DNA of 64,000 nt from Hyposmocoma kahamanoa (taxonomy: Eukaryota > Arthropoda > Insecta > Lepidoptera > Cosmopterigidae). The position numbers were made by a program, and so were the translations under genes. The DNA lies in assembly GCF_003589595.1 (NCBI RefSeq), contig NW_020653852.1:418737-482736 (forward strand). Reading direction: 5' to 3'. Of this stretch, positions 32,901 to 43,500 are shown in pieces. The notes beneath the pieces were generated by a model, which saw only the letters and a list, made by a program, of their open reading frames with translations, was not told the origin of the DNA and did not search any database. Position 1 is the stretch's first letter. Every line of letters begins with the position of its first letter.

Positions 32901-32934
32901 CTATGCTCAGCGGCGCGTAATCTCTTTCAGACAT
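17773..32934 (-). CDS. VAC14: VAC14 homolog, complete, 14 exons
   Basis: VAC14 is the HEAT-repeat scaffold that joins the lipid kinase PIKfyve (Fab1) and the phosphatase FIG4 to make and turn over PI(3,5)P2 on endosomes and lysosomes. Exons: 32934-32834, 32692-32542, 29514-29284, 25830-25613, 25504-25384, 25312-25189, 25126-24894, 24145-24019, 23950-23845, 23779-23605, 23537-23419, 18269-18190, 18123-17973, 17914-17773. All phases agree and total 2079 nt (692 residues plus stop). It starts [20 protein letters not shown]; conserved blocks include [108 protein letters not shown] and [15 protein letters not shown]. It is shorter than the 782-residue human protein mainly in the variable middle linker and C-terminal tail. 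Exons 1-2 have moderate GC, later ones very high GC. Confidence 0.95.
17973..18123 (-). CDS. VAC14: VAC14 exon 13
   Basis: Acceptor TGTCGCAG completes Tyr of [30 protein letters not shown]; donor GCGCT|GTACGT in phase 2. Confidence 0.92.
18190..18269 (-). CDS. VAC14: VAC14 exon 12
   Basis: The only acceptor that keeps phase with exon 11 and gives the conserved [11 protein letters not shown] join is GGCCAG|CGGCGACC. It lacks a good pyrimidine tract. Donor CGCAT|GTGAGT in phase 1. Confidence 0.85.
19708..20511. mobile_element. Probable MITE with palindromic ends, in VAC14 intron 11
   Basis: Two ~52-bp palindromes, at 19708-19758 and 20458-20511, are reverse complements of each other. Each joins CCACAAATCCCCACTAACGT and an inverted TACGCAGTGGGGATTTGTGG. 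This looks like the two ends of one ~800-bp non-autonomous DNA element. The AT-rich interior has no ORF. Confidence 0.6.
21574..22375 (+). mobile_element. 5'-truncated jockey-like LINE in VAC14 intron 11
   Basis: An open frame of about 200 codons ends at 22179 and matches the C-terminal part of jockey-group reverse transcriptases: [36 protein letters not shown], RRYNPxxxxI-like [16 protein letters not shown] 3' UTR ending in AATAAATAAATAAAAATAAA follows. The catalytic YADD part is absent. Orientation is opposite to VAC14. Confidence 0.8.
22605..22715 (+). repeat. tRNA-like SINE head, different family
   Basis: TGGCTTAGTTGG (A box-like) and GGTTCGAATCC (perfect B box) are about 50 nt apart. 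ATTATTAATAATAATAA follows, where a family-1 SINE begins. It lacks a proper acceptor stem, so it is a SINE head rather than a tRNA gene. Confidence 0.5.
22712..22950 (-). repeat. tRNA-derived SINE, family 1, copy 2
   Basis: Minus strand: CTGCCTCCGTGGCCGAACGG, then GGTTCGATCCC, TATGGCC, GTTTGGGTGTAATTTGTGG and a TTATTATTATTAA tail. Confidence 0.88.
23419..23537 (-). CDS. VAC14: VAC14 exon 11
   Basis: Acceptor [27 protein letters not shown] and [17 protein letters not shown]; donor CACCTT|GTATCC in phase 2. Confidence 0.9.
23605..23779 (-). CDS. VAC14: VAC14 exon 10
   Basis: Acceptor [27 protein letters not shown] and [16 protein letters not shown]; donor AAGCCG|GTACGG. Confidence 0.95.
23845..23950 (-). 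CDS. VAC14: VAC14 exon 9
   Basis: Acceptor [28 protein letters not shown] and RGAFIIR; donor ATCAG|GTGCGG in phase 2. The intron before it is only 68 nt. Confidence 0.93.
24019..24145 (-). CDS. VAC14: VAC14 exon 8
   Basis: Acceptor [23 protein letters not shown] and [12 protein letters not shown]; donor CCGG|GTGCTC in phase 1. The preceding intron, 24146-24893, holds nothing recognisable. Confidence 0.9.
24894..25126 (-). CDS. VAC14: VAC14 exon 7 (with acidic linker)
   Basis: Acceptor [24 protein letters not shown], a Pro/Glu-rich linker, then [20 protein letters not shown]; donor GCTGAG|GTCAGT. The linker is much shorter than in human VAC14. Confidence 0.9.
25189..25312 (-). CDS. VAC14: VAC14 exon 6
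   Basis: Acceptor [27 protein letters not shown] and [15 protein letters not shown]; donor CAACA|GTATCC in phase 1. Confidence 0.92.
25384..25504 (-). CDS. VAC14: VAC14 exon 5
   Basis: Acceptor GTTCGCAG completes the Met codon; [19 protein letters not shown]; donor GTGCAG|GTGAGT. Confidence 0.94.
25613..25830 (-). CDS. VAC14: VAC14 exon 4
   Basis: Acceptor TTCCGCAG, donor GAT|GTGAGT in phase 2. It encodes [20 protein letters not shown] and [18 protein letters not shown]. Confidence 0.95.
26318..26533 (-). repeat. tRNA-derived SINE, family 1, copy 3
   Basis: Same landmarks as the other copies, with a small change in the segment between A and B boxes. It lies in VAC14 intron 3 (25831-29283), on the same strand as the gene. 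Confidence 0.88.
26690..26990 (+). repeat. Dispersed repeat (same family as 2425-2665)
   Basis: AGTAGAACTCCTTGTGAAAG, then GCGTTCCGGTTTTGAAGGGT, a GTGATGGGCGCAGTGGCAGT block and ATCAGGCGCACGACTTGTTC before an AATAAAAAAA end. Partial relatives at 28225-28330 and 49035-49130. Confidence 0.6.
27218..27743. mobile_element. Long fold-back element (526 bp) in VAC14 intron 3
   Basis: Left arm 27218-27412 and right arm 27549-27743 are reverse complements over ~195 bp with scattered mismatches and small indels. Matched landmarks: ACGGCTACAAGGAGCG / CGCTCCTTGTAGCCGT and GGATTTCC, AAGTCGAAGTTG, TAATTCTAATGG in the arms. The ~136-nt centre is more GC-rich and unique. No ORF. Confidence 0.85.
29032..29090. 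repeat. Fragment of fold-back MITE family A
   Basis: AAATGAAACTATTTTTCCGG and ATAAATCGAGTACATTCGTT match one arm of the element at 10927. Confidence 0.65.
29284..29514 (-). CDS. VAC14: VAC14 exon 3 (HEAT repeats)
   Basis: Acceptor TTCTGTAG, 77 codons in phase 0, donor GTTAAG|GTAAGC. It encodes [20 protein letters not shown] and [19 protein letters not shown]. Confidence 0.95.
29612..29777 (+). repeat. tRNA-derived SINE, family 1, copy 4 (5'-truncated)
   Basis: Starts near the B-box half (CCCGGGTTCGATTCCCAGG), continues through ATTTGTATGGCCTACATTTA and GTTTGGGTGTAATTTGTGG, and ends in ATAATTATTATTATAC. Opposite orientation to the other copies. Confidence 0.85.
30185..31464 (-). mobile_element. 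Complete mariner element, 1280 bp, cecropia-type
   Basis: Terminal inverted repeats 30185-30211 and 31438-31464 start GGGGTTAAAGTATGAAATTG. They are identical over 23 bp, with one mismatch in 27. The element is flanked on both sides by TA, the mariner target duplication. It contains one uninterrupted transposase ORF. It lies in VAC14 intron 2, on the same strand as the gene. Confidence 0.95.
30260..31279 (-). CDS. Mariner transposase, apparently intact
   Basis: 339 residues, the usual length for mariner transposases. The N-terminal paired helix-turn-helix region has [20 protein letters not shown] and [12 protein letters not shown], then the linker WVPHDLT (WVPHEL motif). The catalytic triad is complete: [22 protein letters not shown] and [12 protein letters not shown], with 34 residues between the second and third Asp (DD34D). 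It ends [13 protein letters not shown], as in cecropia-subfamily relatives of Hsmar1. No stop or frameshift is visible, and the start codon is near the TIR as expected. Whether it is active cannot be told from sequence alone. Confidence 0.95.
   Translation of the reverse strand: MDTAKIRVIFEYEFRRGTNAAETARNINAAFGEGSTNERTVRFWFKRFRDGNFDLKNESRGRPPTQVNNDELREIVEADPNQTTQELAAWFNVTLPTILTHLRQINKIKKYEKWVPHDLTNLQKETRVETCVALLNRYRNEGILDRIVTCDEKWILYDNRKRKMQWLTPGQMPQQCPKAKLTNKKVMVTVWWSQHGVIHYSFLRSGQAITADVYCAELRTMLTKLAVKQPRLMNRSSPLLLHDNARPHTARETILTLQELTLETIRHPPNSPDLAPTDYHFFRDLDNYLRDKKFSSQEAVQNAFTQFVQSRSSEFYRKGINNLPIRWQQCIDNNGNYFD
31465..32541. other. Rest of VAC14 intron 2
   Basis: AT-rich intron with homopolymer runs; nothing else recognised. 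Confidence 0.5.
32542..32692 (-). CDS. VAC14: VAC14 exon 2
   Basis: Acceptor TTTTCAG, completes the Lys codon; [17 protein letters not shown] and [14 protein letters not shown]; donor GGGAAG|GTTACA. Confidence 0.93.
32834..32934 (-). CDS. VAC14: VAC14 exon 1
   Basis: ATG at 32934; [20 protein letters not shown] then [14 protein letters not shown]; donor GAAAA|GTATTT in phase 2. Confidence 0.94.
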
Positions 32935-34214
32935 TATTTAAAAGAGTTTTCGACGCTATTTCATTAGTTATAGCAAAAATTTAATAAGTAAAACACCCAA
33001 CGACACCGTCACCCACTTGTCAAATAAATTTCGATTTTTTTTCCTTCGTTCCGTTTGGAACAGACGAAGGTCAGAGACCATACTGCCTAGTCATTAGTTT
33101 CTATTTTTCTTCAGCAGGTTTGTTTTATTCCAGATGCTCAAGTCAGGATCTGAGTATGATTTCAAGCACTGGAAATACGACCCTAATGGCAGGGACTCGA
33201 GTATGATTTCGAGTGCTTTAAACTTTTAACTCTACGATCTACTCAGATCCTTCGTATTTCAGTAAGAGCTGTGTAAAACCTTTAGTTTAAAATATGAATT
33301 ATCCAGATACTAAAACACGATACGTAATGTTAATTAAATATTAACGTCAAATCCTTGTAATTTGACAATTTTGTTTTGTTTTGGTCATTCATAATGTCAT
33401 CGTCAATTATATCGACGGAGCTAACACTTTAAAAAGAATAATAAACTAAACTAAATATTACCTACTGTGCTACTTACATAACTAAATTAAGTAAGGGTAT
33501 ATATGTCAACCTATTTACAAGGAGATCCTGAACAACTACGTATCTAAAAAATCTATTAATCAAGTATGAAAATTATTTTGTTCACTAGTATGTAAGAAAA
33601 TAATATAGATAATAATTTATTGTTTTATTAATTAGAAGGAATTTATAAAAATAATTACTTTTTTTTTAATCGTCGTGTGACCTTGACAAATAAAATTCTA
33701 CCAATCCCATTTGTCAAAATGTCAAGTCAAATGGACAAAAATAAAATAACGTAACAACCTCTTAACTTTAGTGTTCTCCCCCCATATTGTTACTCTATGT
33801 AAATTTATCCACTTAAATAACATATATTTATAAATATTGTTTTGCTGTTTTGTTTTACATTCTCAACTGAGTACTCCCGTAGTCCAACTTACCAACACCG
33901 GTTAATGTCCTATTAGAGCTTAGCGAAAATTTTTTTTTTTTGTTTCGTTTTTTTTTCTTTCAACTGTGACATTGGCAAAATCATCAGTTCTCATATTGAT
34001 GGAGCCATAAAAATAAAAAGTGAAGTGAAGTGAATACATCACGCGCTTCACGCGGCTCAGCTTACGTTTGTGTTGTTTATTATCTCGCGCAATAATTATT
34101 TTACTTATAAAACTACGTCTCATCTCTAAAATTTTAAAGCCAATGTCATTAAGTTTGAAAAGACGGTGTCGAATGTTCGTTTTGTCGCGCTAATATAAAA
34201 GGGAAACGTTCAAG
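32935..34214. promoter_or_regulatory. Divergent promoter region between VAC14 and AMFR
   Basis: The two start codons are 1.28 kb apart and face outward, so both promoters must lie here unless untranslated 5' exons exist. A family B MITE fragment lies near 33126-33255. No TATA box or initiator can be assigned with confidence. Confidence 0.55.
33126..33255. repeat. Fragment of fold-back MITE family B
   Basis: TTCCAGATGCTCAAGTCAGG, then GGAAATACGACCCTAATGGC and inverted, decayed counterparts, as in 12901-13279. Confidence 0.65.
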
Positions 34215-34526
34215 ATGCCAGTGACACTCGTGGACAGGTTGCCCTTGCCGAATCTCAAGGTGTACACGGCGGGCAGTGTGCTGTTGTTGTCGATCGCAGT
34301 GTACCACGCGATCGGAGTGACTAGTGATCCGGCGTGGCGGGTGAATGTGACGCTGCAGCGGCAGGAGGCCATGGCAGCTGCAGCCGCAGCCGCCACAGGG
34401 GCTGGTGGCCAGCACCAGCCGATCATCATGCCCATCGGCAGCCATACCGCAAACACCACCAGGAACATCACTGAGCAGTTTGTGGATGTTCTGACCTTCA
34501 TGATGCAGGAGCCATTGTGTATGTGG
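34215..34526 (+). CDS. AMFR: AMFR exon 1
   Basis: ATG at 34215 gives MPVTLVDRLPLPNLKVYTAG, matching the family N terminus. An Ala run follows (AMAAAAAAAT). Ends TGTATGTGG|GTGAGT, phase 0, 104 codons. Confidence 0.92.
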
Positions 34527-37500
34527 GTGAGTACCTGTCTGTCACCCTAATAGACACCATTGACTAGGCAAAATTATTAAACAAGAAAAGACAGTCTAAA
34601 ATAAATACCTGTTGTAGTTGTAATGAGTTTGTTTTGCATTCATTGTATTAAATTTTTTGATATTAGATTAATGGTGTAGTAGCATAGGTGTTTATTACTT
34701 TTGTTAATTATGATGATAAATTGGCTTACAGCCAAATGCTGTTAGAAACAAAAGCTTTAACATTCTTATTTGAAAATTTTCCAAATTCTAAATACTGCAT
34801 AAAATGTATATTATTAAGCATAAATATAGATAGATAGATAAGAATAAACTTTTTGGTATATTTTTATTACACAAGATTTTGAGCTGTTGTAAATTTTACT
34901 TAACCATAAAAAATATAAAAATGAAATAAAATTTGACATATGTAATTTGAAGTAAATTGACTTAGTACTGCATTCAAGTAATTTTGATGCTTTTCACAAA
35001 GACAAAATTAGCTTTTGTTTTGTAATATTCCTAAAAAAATACATTTGACATTATGAAAATTCAAGCTAAGCCTATTTCTTTATTGGTATTATTAAATGTA
35101 TTTTCTGATTTCTGACAGGTAATCCCAAACCGTAAAATGAGTACAACAGTATTTTGTTAGTTATTGCTAATGTTTAATAACAAAATAAGATTAAAATCAA
35201 GGCGACTCTGTACTTTCTTTGTTTTAAATATTTAAATCGCTTGTGGTTTGAACCATTGAAAATGACTAAGAAGTTTATATAAGCTTGAAGTTGACGTAAT
35301 GGGTCTCTTTCCATCTTTTGCGCATGCAATGTTTAGAAAAAGGACAATTAGCTATTTGATTATTTTGTTTGCTTTTGTAATTTCTATTTACGATTCATTT
35401 ATATATAAATTAAGTACTACACAACTGTACAAAATAACAATTTTAAATGATATCTATGATAACACAATGTTTGTTTAGAGAAAATATGGTACATAATCCT
35501 GTTTTTACACTTTACTGCAGTAATTTTTACAAGTTATTATTATATAGTACTTCATGATTGACAACCGTGCTGTCAGTCGAACAAAATGCGATTTTAACAC
35601 CCTATAGGTGCGGACACTTTTTAGCGCGAACCCGATGTCCATTTGTTGGGAGGTCAATGGGTCTAGGTTGCATATATATTATTGGTGGTGAACTTCTTTT
35701 AAGAATGAAAATACTTGTGCCGGAAGTCACCGCTCTTCCAAACTGGTATACTTATTACTAGATTCAGTGCTCTTGCTTGCTTAATCTTATTATGTAGGCT
35801 AATTAAAAATAAAAATAATAATGTGTATGTGTGTGTATTGTGTGTATATGCGTGTATGTGTACATAACCCATAAAATATTATCATCATTGACTACCTAAT
35901 ATATTATGTCCCAACAATTCCTTCAATGAGTCTCCGCTTAAAAGAGGCTTTAGGCCAAGTCTCCCAAACTCGTGTAGGTTGAGGACTAGACGTATTTTAC
36001 TAAGTTGTGACTTTCTTTGACATGCAGGTTTCATTGCGATGTATCCCTTCACTGTTAGTGGGAATAGTTATATACATATAGTGTATACAACATACATAAA
36101 GTGTATATAACAAGAGAATAAGGTACTAAATCAGTAACATGTAAAATATACATTTTAAAAGGTATAAATTAAAGACATAGCTTGATGCAGCCTCCAGAAT
36201 TCAAACCATCAACCTCTCAATTAAACAGGCTCTTAATGATTATATTTATTACTTGCCTAATAATAGAATCAAAATTGATACATATTGCAAAGCACATTGT
36301 TCTTAAATTTATGGAGGATTGTTTATAAGGCATATTATGCTTTTTACTTTTCTTCTGTTTGTCTGTTGTGTTTTGAAGTATCATAATATTGATGCAACTG
36401 TTCTATAAAGGAGTCACCACACTTATTGATACACAAAAACTATTGTGTTCATATGATAAGGGTGAAAAAGACATTATGCATTTCACATACGCAGCCCTTG
36501 TGGTAGCGAACACTTTGTTTTATGTTCTTGCTGCAATAATTTTGTGACTGGGTAAAGTTGATTCCACATAATAATTGTGATGACTTCCTATTATTATTAG
36601 GGTGGCCTCATTCAGAACTTATGTAGCTCTTCTTCTATGTGACCATCAATAATTAATCAATTATTGATCACCACTATTAACAATTTGGACGGCGAACAGT
36701 GTTATAGAACTGAAGGATTATTTTGGCCGTACCTTCCAGTATAGATTTTTGTTTAGGTAAACCCATTTTAGCAATGCCTAAGCAAGACTTACTCTCTTTG
36801 CATTTAAATGGAATGTCAACAAGCTTGAGTTTAGTTTAAATAGGTAGACGATAAGAAAGTCAAATACAATGGTAATGAATTGATTTTAACCTAACCTGTG
36901 CATAAGGAAATTCAATATTATCCTCAAAGTGGAACTATTATAAAAGCTATTATAATCCACTTATACTTCTTCACACAGTCTTTGCACTATTGGGTGTTTT
37001 AATTGGTCATTACCAATTCATTATCATTGGTACTCATATAAGAATAAGTCCTATGGACATTTGTATATGCACTACTCACACAGTTCTGTGATTTTTGTAA
37101 CTTTAACAGTGCATGTATGCCTTCCAAAACATCAGGCCACAAGCAATACACATAATATGAATGCTGCCAATACTTGTATATGATGCTGTGGTTTGAATGG
37201 GGTCTATAGATTCTGCCAGGAGTAATATGAGATGCCCTGCACATCATAAGTCCGTGTTGTCCTCATATTGGCGATGTGATACTCATTCATTAGTAATGTT
37301 CATAAAAGATCTATTACTTTTTCATTTATTTATTGCATTTATGCATTATAATAATTACTAATGAATATAATGATTGCATAGAAAGATTTAATTATTAAAT
37401 TTACATGTACTTAATTTACAATTTTATACTTTAGAACTATATTTTATACTTTAATATTATATTTTATAACACTTTAATATTATATTTAATACTATATTTT

Positions 37501-40500
37501 ATACTTTAAAACTATAGAGTTTTATTATAGATAAAATTGGAACTACTCTAATCAAATTCAAACATGCATTATCACTTAAAAATGACTAAATATGTACTTA
37601 TATTCGAAGTATGCGGTTCGTGAGATACAGAACATTTATCCATATTGTTCATAGCTCTCTATCTGACAAGAACTCTTCTATTGAGTAGTAACCTTTATAG
37701 GAAATGAAACTATTTTTCCGGATTTAAATCGCGTATATTTGTTGTTTCAAACAAACCGACTTTTCGGGCCCTTTACAGGACCCATGGTCACGGTTGACTT
37801 TCATTTCCTATGTGTAACAATCGCGAAAATCTAAGAACTCGATAGTAACCTTTAGATACGAGTAACAAACTTAATTTGTTTTTAAAAAGTGTATATATGT
37901 CCTCTATTTTCAATATGTCTGATATTTTACTATATATTATGAGTATAGCCCTGTAATAAGGGCTATTTCTATACATCTCTAGATTTCTAGATTTTACAGC
38001 GAACACTTTAACTGGTTTAAAAGTGGATATGTGTTTTCTAATAAACATTGCTGTTTCAAGAATGTATATTGATTGACAATAGAGTAAGGAGGTTTAGTTT
38101 TGTAAAATGAGGTGTTGTAGTGATGAAAGGCTGTAAAGGCCCAGAATAAGCTATGCTATTTATTGTGATATACTTGGACCAAATAATATCCACAAAGGAC
38201 AAAGAAATTGAAAGAAGAGTAAAAAATTCGTAGAGGAAATTCTGGTCACTTAAAGAAGTCCTGAAATCAAATTTAAGGCAAATACGAAATACAAATTCTA
38301 AGTCAAAGTCAAAGTCAAAGATTATTTATTCCATAGGTAAAATAAATTTACACTTGAAAACGTCACACTTAAGCTACTGTTCGTTCACTACGCTGACCTC
38401 CCTGAGAAGAACGAGCAAGAAACTCTAGGGATTGCTCTTTTCAAATAAACTTAAATGCTATGGAATACACTTTGAATCAAATTTGTATCGATTCTGGAGC
38501 CATGTCGTCTTTCCAAACATCTTTATCTAACACGTGGTCTTCAATTTTGTAATATGATTTTTCGATCAAAATATTTTTAATGTAGTTTTTAAACTTAGGA
38601 AATGATAAACTTAATATATGCTCCGGAATCTTATTGTAAAAACGTATACAGTTCCCCATAAAAGAGTTGTTTACCTTGGTTAACCATGAGTTTGGACTTA
38701 GCTCTAAGGTTAATATTATGGATATCTTCTTTCTTATTGAAATTATGTATATTTTTACAGGCATATAAAATATTTGAGTAAATGTACTGTGATGCCACAG
38801 TCATGATACCAGTCTCCTTAAACTTTTCTCTGAGAGATACCCGAGAGCCTAGACGGTACACAGAACTAATCGCTCGTTTTTGCAATACAAATATGGTTTG
38901 AATATCTGCCGCTTTACCCCACATGAGAATCCCGTAGGACATTATACTATGGAAGTAACTAAAGTAAACTAGTCTAGCAGTACTAACATCGGTAAGCTCA
39001 CGTATTCTGCGGACTGCGTATGCAGCGGAGCTTAATTTGCTGGCCAGGGACGATATATGTGGAAACCACTGAAGTTTACTATCTAAGGTCACTCCCAAGA
39101 AGACTGCTTTATTAACAAGATCTAACTTTTCTCCGTTTATTTCTATGCTTGGGCTAGTCGATTTTACGTTAGGTAATTCAAATTTAACACATTTTGTCTT
39201 CGTGGCATTAAGCAATAAATTGTTAGCATTAAACCAATAAACTACCTTAGAGAGGGTATCATTAATACGGTCATAGTTAATGTCATGTCTGTCTGTTTTA
39301 AAAATCAAGGATGCGTCATCAGCATACAACACTATTTCGCAATGGTCCTTAACAAAGAATGGCAGATCATTAATATAAATCAGAAATAAGAAAGGTCCAA
39401 GTATTGAGCCCTGCGGAACATCCATTTTTACTGGAGAACCCAAAGAAGTCACTCCATTTATGTCTACTTTCTGAATTCTACCGTTGAGATATGACGAGAC
39501 AAGTTTCGACGCCTTGCCATTTACACCGTAAGTGACCACACATGGATGTCATTTGATGTTTGTCAGAATAGTATGGAAAGAAGTGTGCTGAACATAAAAT
39601 TGAAAGATAAAGTAAAACTAACTACAATAATTAAAAGCAAGTCAAAGATTAAAAAAGTCACAGAAATAATTAAAAAACGAAAATGGACAAAATAATGGTG
39701 CTGTGGAATGGTATTCATAAGGGGAAAAAAGAAGAAAGAGAGACTATACTTTAGATGGGACGATGATTTGAAATATGTTGCTGGAGGAGCATGGATACAA
39801 ATAGCAAGAGATAAGGGAGAAATGAAAATCTCTGGAAGAGAGTATATATAGTAAGCATGCCATATAATGTTTCAATATTGGATAAGTTAGTATGTAAGTT
39901 CATTCATGTTGATCAGCAATAAAGCTATAAAAAATATTATTGACATCGTGGTTATCGTGGCGAAGAAAAAGCGGGCATGGGCGGGACACGTTGCGAGAAT
40001 GCACGAGAGGCGTTGGACAAGGCGTCCGACGACACGGAGGTCGGACTGGATGAGTCACGCCCAAGATCGCCAAGAGTGGAAGAAGAGGCCTACATACTAC
40101 GCCACGATGATGATGATGATACTTTAACAACAAATTGAAAGATGTTCTAAAGAACAGCCAGGTCATGAATACCCTTGTTATATACTGTGGTCCTTGCGTA
40201 TACCCCGATGGGAAAAGGGCCGTAAAGTATATACGAATGTATGTAATTGTTTAGTAGTTGTAATACATAGTTGAGTTAAGAAAACCATATTTACATATGA
40301 ACAATATGTAATGAAATTTCTTATCGAGTTTTTAGGGTTTCTCAATTTTGGAAAATTGGAAATGAAACTGTTTTTTCGGATCTAAATCGCGTTTATTTGT
40401 TTTATCAAACGTCAGTTACGTTATGGGCTTTTTCCGGGTCCCATGATCATGGCTACTGAGATGGTATCAAACATTTATGTATATAAGTAATATTAAACTG

Positions 40501-43500
40501 TCCTATTCTGAACTTCAGTTAAAAAAATACCTCTCACATTTTCTTAAGTAACAGAATGAAGTACTAACTTTGCAATGGCATTCACTTGTAGGTCTAAGGT
40601 TATGCTAATTGGTTTGCAGTGCTACATGAAATTTACGTTACCTACCCATTGTTAGACATATGGTCACAAACATCATTTAAAAATGAAAAATGGAACCTTG
40701 TAGATAAAGTTGTATTTTCAGGTACCTATAACTTTTGACGCTAAAAAGCAACGACTCAGATCTGCAGTATACGCGATTAAAAAATGCGAAAACTTTGAGA
40801 CAAAGAAACCACAGTTTAATGCCTTAATGCATTTCGCTTTGGGGTAATGCCGCCGAAATTAATAGAATTGTTGTCGTGCAAAAACATGCAGTTAGGTTAG
40901 TTTACATTCTGGACCCTACAGCATCATTGAGATAAAAGTTTAAAGAAATTAACATTGTAGTACTAGTATCACAGTACATTTATTAAAATATAATTCTTGT
41001 TAAGAATAATAGTATTTTTTTAATCAAATTGGTGATACAATATGAGAAATAGAAATAGACTGGCTGTTCTTGACAGTTGTTTTCAGGAAGTCGCAACCTC
41101 ATTTAAGTTTAGGGTCATTGTATACGCTTCTATAATAAGAATCCAATTGATATTCAAAATTTGCCATTTACGAAAACTATAGTTAAACAATAGTATTTTA
41201 TGCAATCGTTGCATAATGAGGGTTTGTAAAGTCGACCTGACCTAAGTCGTAGACCTAAGTAATAGGTACGAGATTTTAAGACCTAATTATCAAAGTCAAA
41301 AGTCAAAGAATCATTTATTCCATAGGTAAAATTTTTACACTTGAAAACGTCATTTTTGAGTTGCTGCTCGTTCACTGCGCCGACTTTCCTGAGAAGAACG
41401 AGCAAGAAACTCTAGGGATTGCTCTTTTCAAATAAACTTAAATGCTATAGAATACACTTTGAATCCAATTTGAATCAAGTTTCAATTTTGTAATATGATT
41501 TTTCAATCAAAACATTGTTAATGTAGTTTTTAAACTTAGGAAATGATAATCTTAATATGTGCTCCGGAATCTCAATATCGGAATAAAAACGTATACAGTA
41601 ACAGTTCCCCATAAAAGAGTTGTTTATCTTGGTTAAACGAAATCGTGGTACCATGAGTTTGGACTTAATTCTAAGGTTAATATTATGGATATCTTCTTTA
41701 TTATTGAAATTATGTATATTTTTACGGGCATATAAAATATTTGGGTAAATGTACTGTGATGTCACGGTCATGATACCAGTCTCCCTAAACTTTTATCTGA
41801 GAGAAACCCGAGAGCCTAGACGGTACACAGAACGAATCGCTCGTTTTGCAACACAAATATGATTTGAATATCTGCTTACCCCTATTATATAGTTTTCTAC
41901 GAGTAAATAAAATAATGAAACAGTTTAATGTATATTTTGGTAACAATACATGATAACAAACGAAATTAAAAAGAAAAAAAATTTTAACCCATTTATTAGG
42001 GTTGGCAAAGTGGTGGTGGAAACCACACAGCCTCTTCATATATTTAGACGAACGCCCAACAAATGCTTCTAGAACTGGCCAAGTACCGCACAATAATACC
42101 CAATATTTTTTTATATAAAAATTGCAAGACTTTTAGGCCAATTGAACCATTCAGGAGACAGAGCATTTACGTAGTGTCACTGATATTTTAATTATCAAAA
42201 ATACGACGTTCTTTTTTGAAACTCATTATAGTTCTGTGTACAGGGGCCTTACCATGAACTCTTATTACGATTCTGGGGGTCTACTCTCGATATCCGTCCG
42301 ACATCCGTCCGAAACAATTACTGCCAAATAAGCAATACTTGACCAAATGAAAAGACGCGTGATGCGAATGAAACTTCATTATTGATACTTGTCTTTTAAT
42401 TTTGTCGAATATTACTTATTTGACAGTAATTGTTTCGGATGGATGTCGGACGGAAATCGAGAATAGACCCCCGGCTTAGGACCTAAAATGAATCGTAGTG
42501 AGACAGCGCTGCATGAAATGTATATCACCATCCCGCTTTTTTGTCATTACGAACCTATACTGAATAGTAATAAGAGTTCATGGTAAGGCCCCAGAACTGT
42601 AATGAAATTTTTCAGCTCGGTGACGAGTATCATAGACAATAGAATATTGATTCAGACCTAAAAAGAGCGCCTTTATGGTTTATGCACAGACCACATAATT
42701 TTTCTTTCTTCCGTGGGTTTATGTAATTATAATTGACAGATTAAAGTACAGGAGTACAACAGTCTAAAAGTAAGTAGTATCTATTAAAGTGTAAAAGTAA
42801 GTAGTAAAATGTATTGTATAAAGTATGTTTTCCATTACTAATTAAGAATAATGCAATGTAATAATGTGATATAATAATGTAATGTTATGATATTATATTG
42901 TAATGTAATAATTTCATATAATTAAATAGTGTGATTTATGAATTTAGCCCTCAGATGTTGCTGCGCCCTTGCAGGGCGTCACATGTATACCATCAATTAA
43001 TGTTCCATCTTAAATTTGTAATGTGATATGCAATAAACAATTGAAAAGTCCTACGGGATTCTCATGTGGGCAAAAATTTTACTTATGGAATAAATGATTA
43101 TTTGACTTTAACCCATTGAGCTCTTATAATAATAATAAATGTTTATTTCAGTACAATTAACTTTACATTAACTGTGGATGGTACCTCCTATTAAGCTTAT
43201 CAAGCCTGTGTCAGGAGGCACCGCTCTTCCATAGCTATAAATGCATATTTAACAAATTTTAACGTATACTTAATGTAGTGTTTATTTTTACATTTCCAAA
43301 CATCGACAAAAACAAAACCAACAATGTTTTTTTAACAATTTTCAATTTTCTTAACTTCTAATTTAAAATTTAATTTGAATCTTAAAACGTATGTGTTTGT
43401 GTGCGCGCGTGCATGTGTGTGCGTGCGCGTGCATGTGTGTGTGTGAGTGAGTGTGAGTATGTATGTATGTATGTGCGAGTGAGTGTGTGTATGTATGTAT

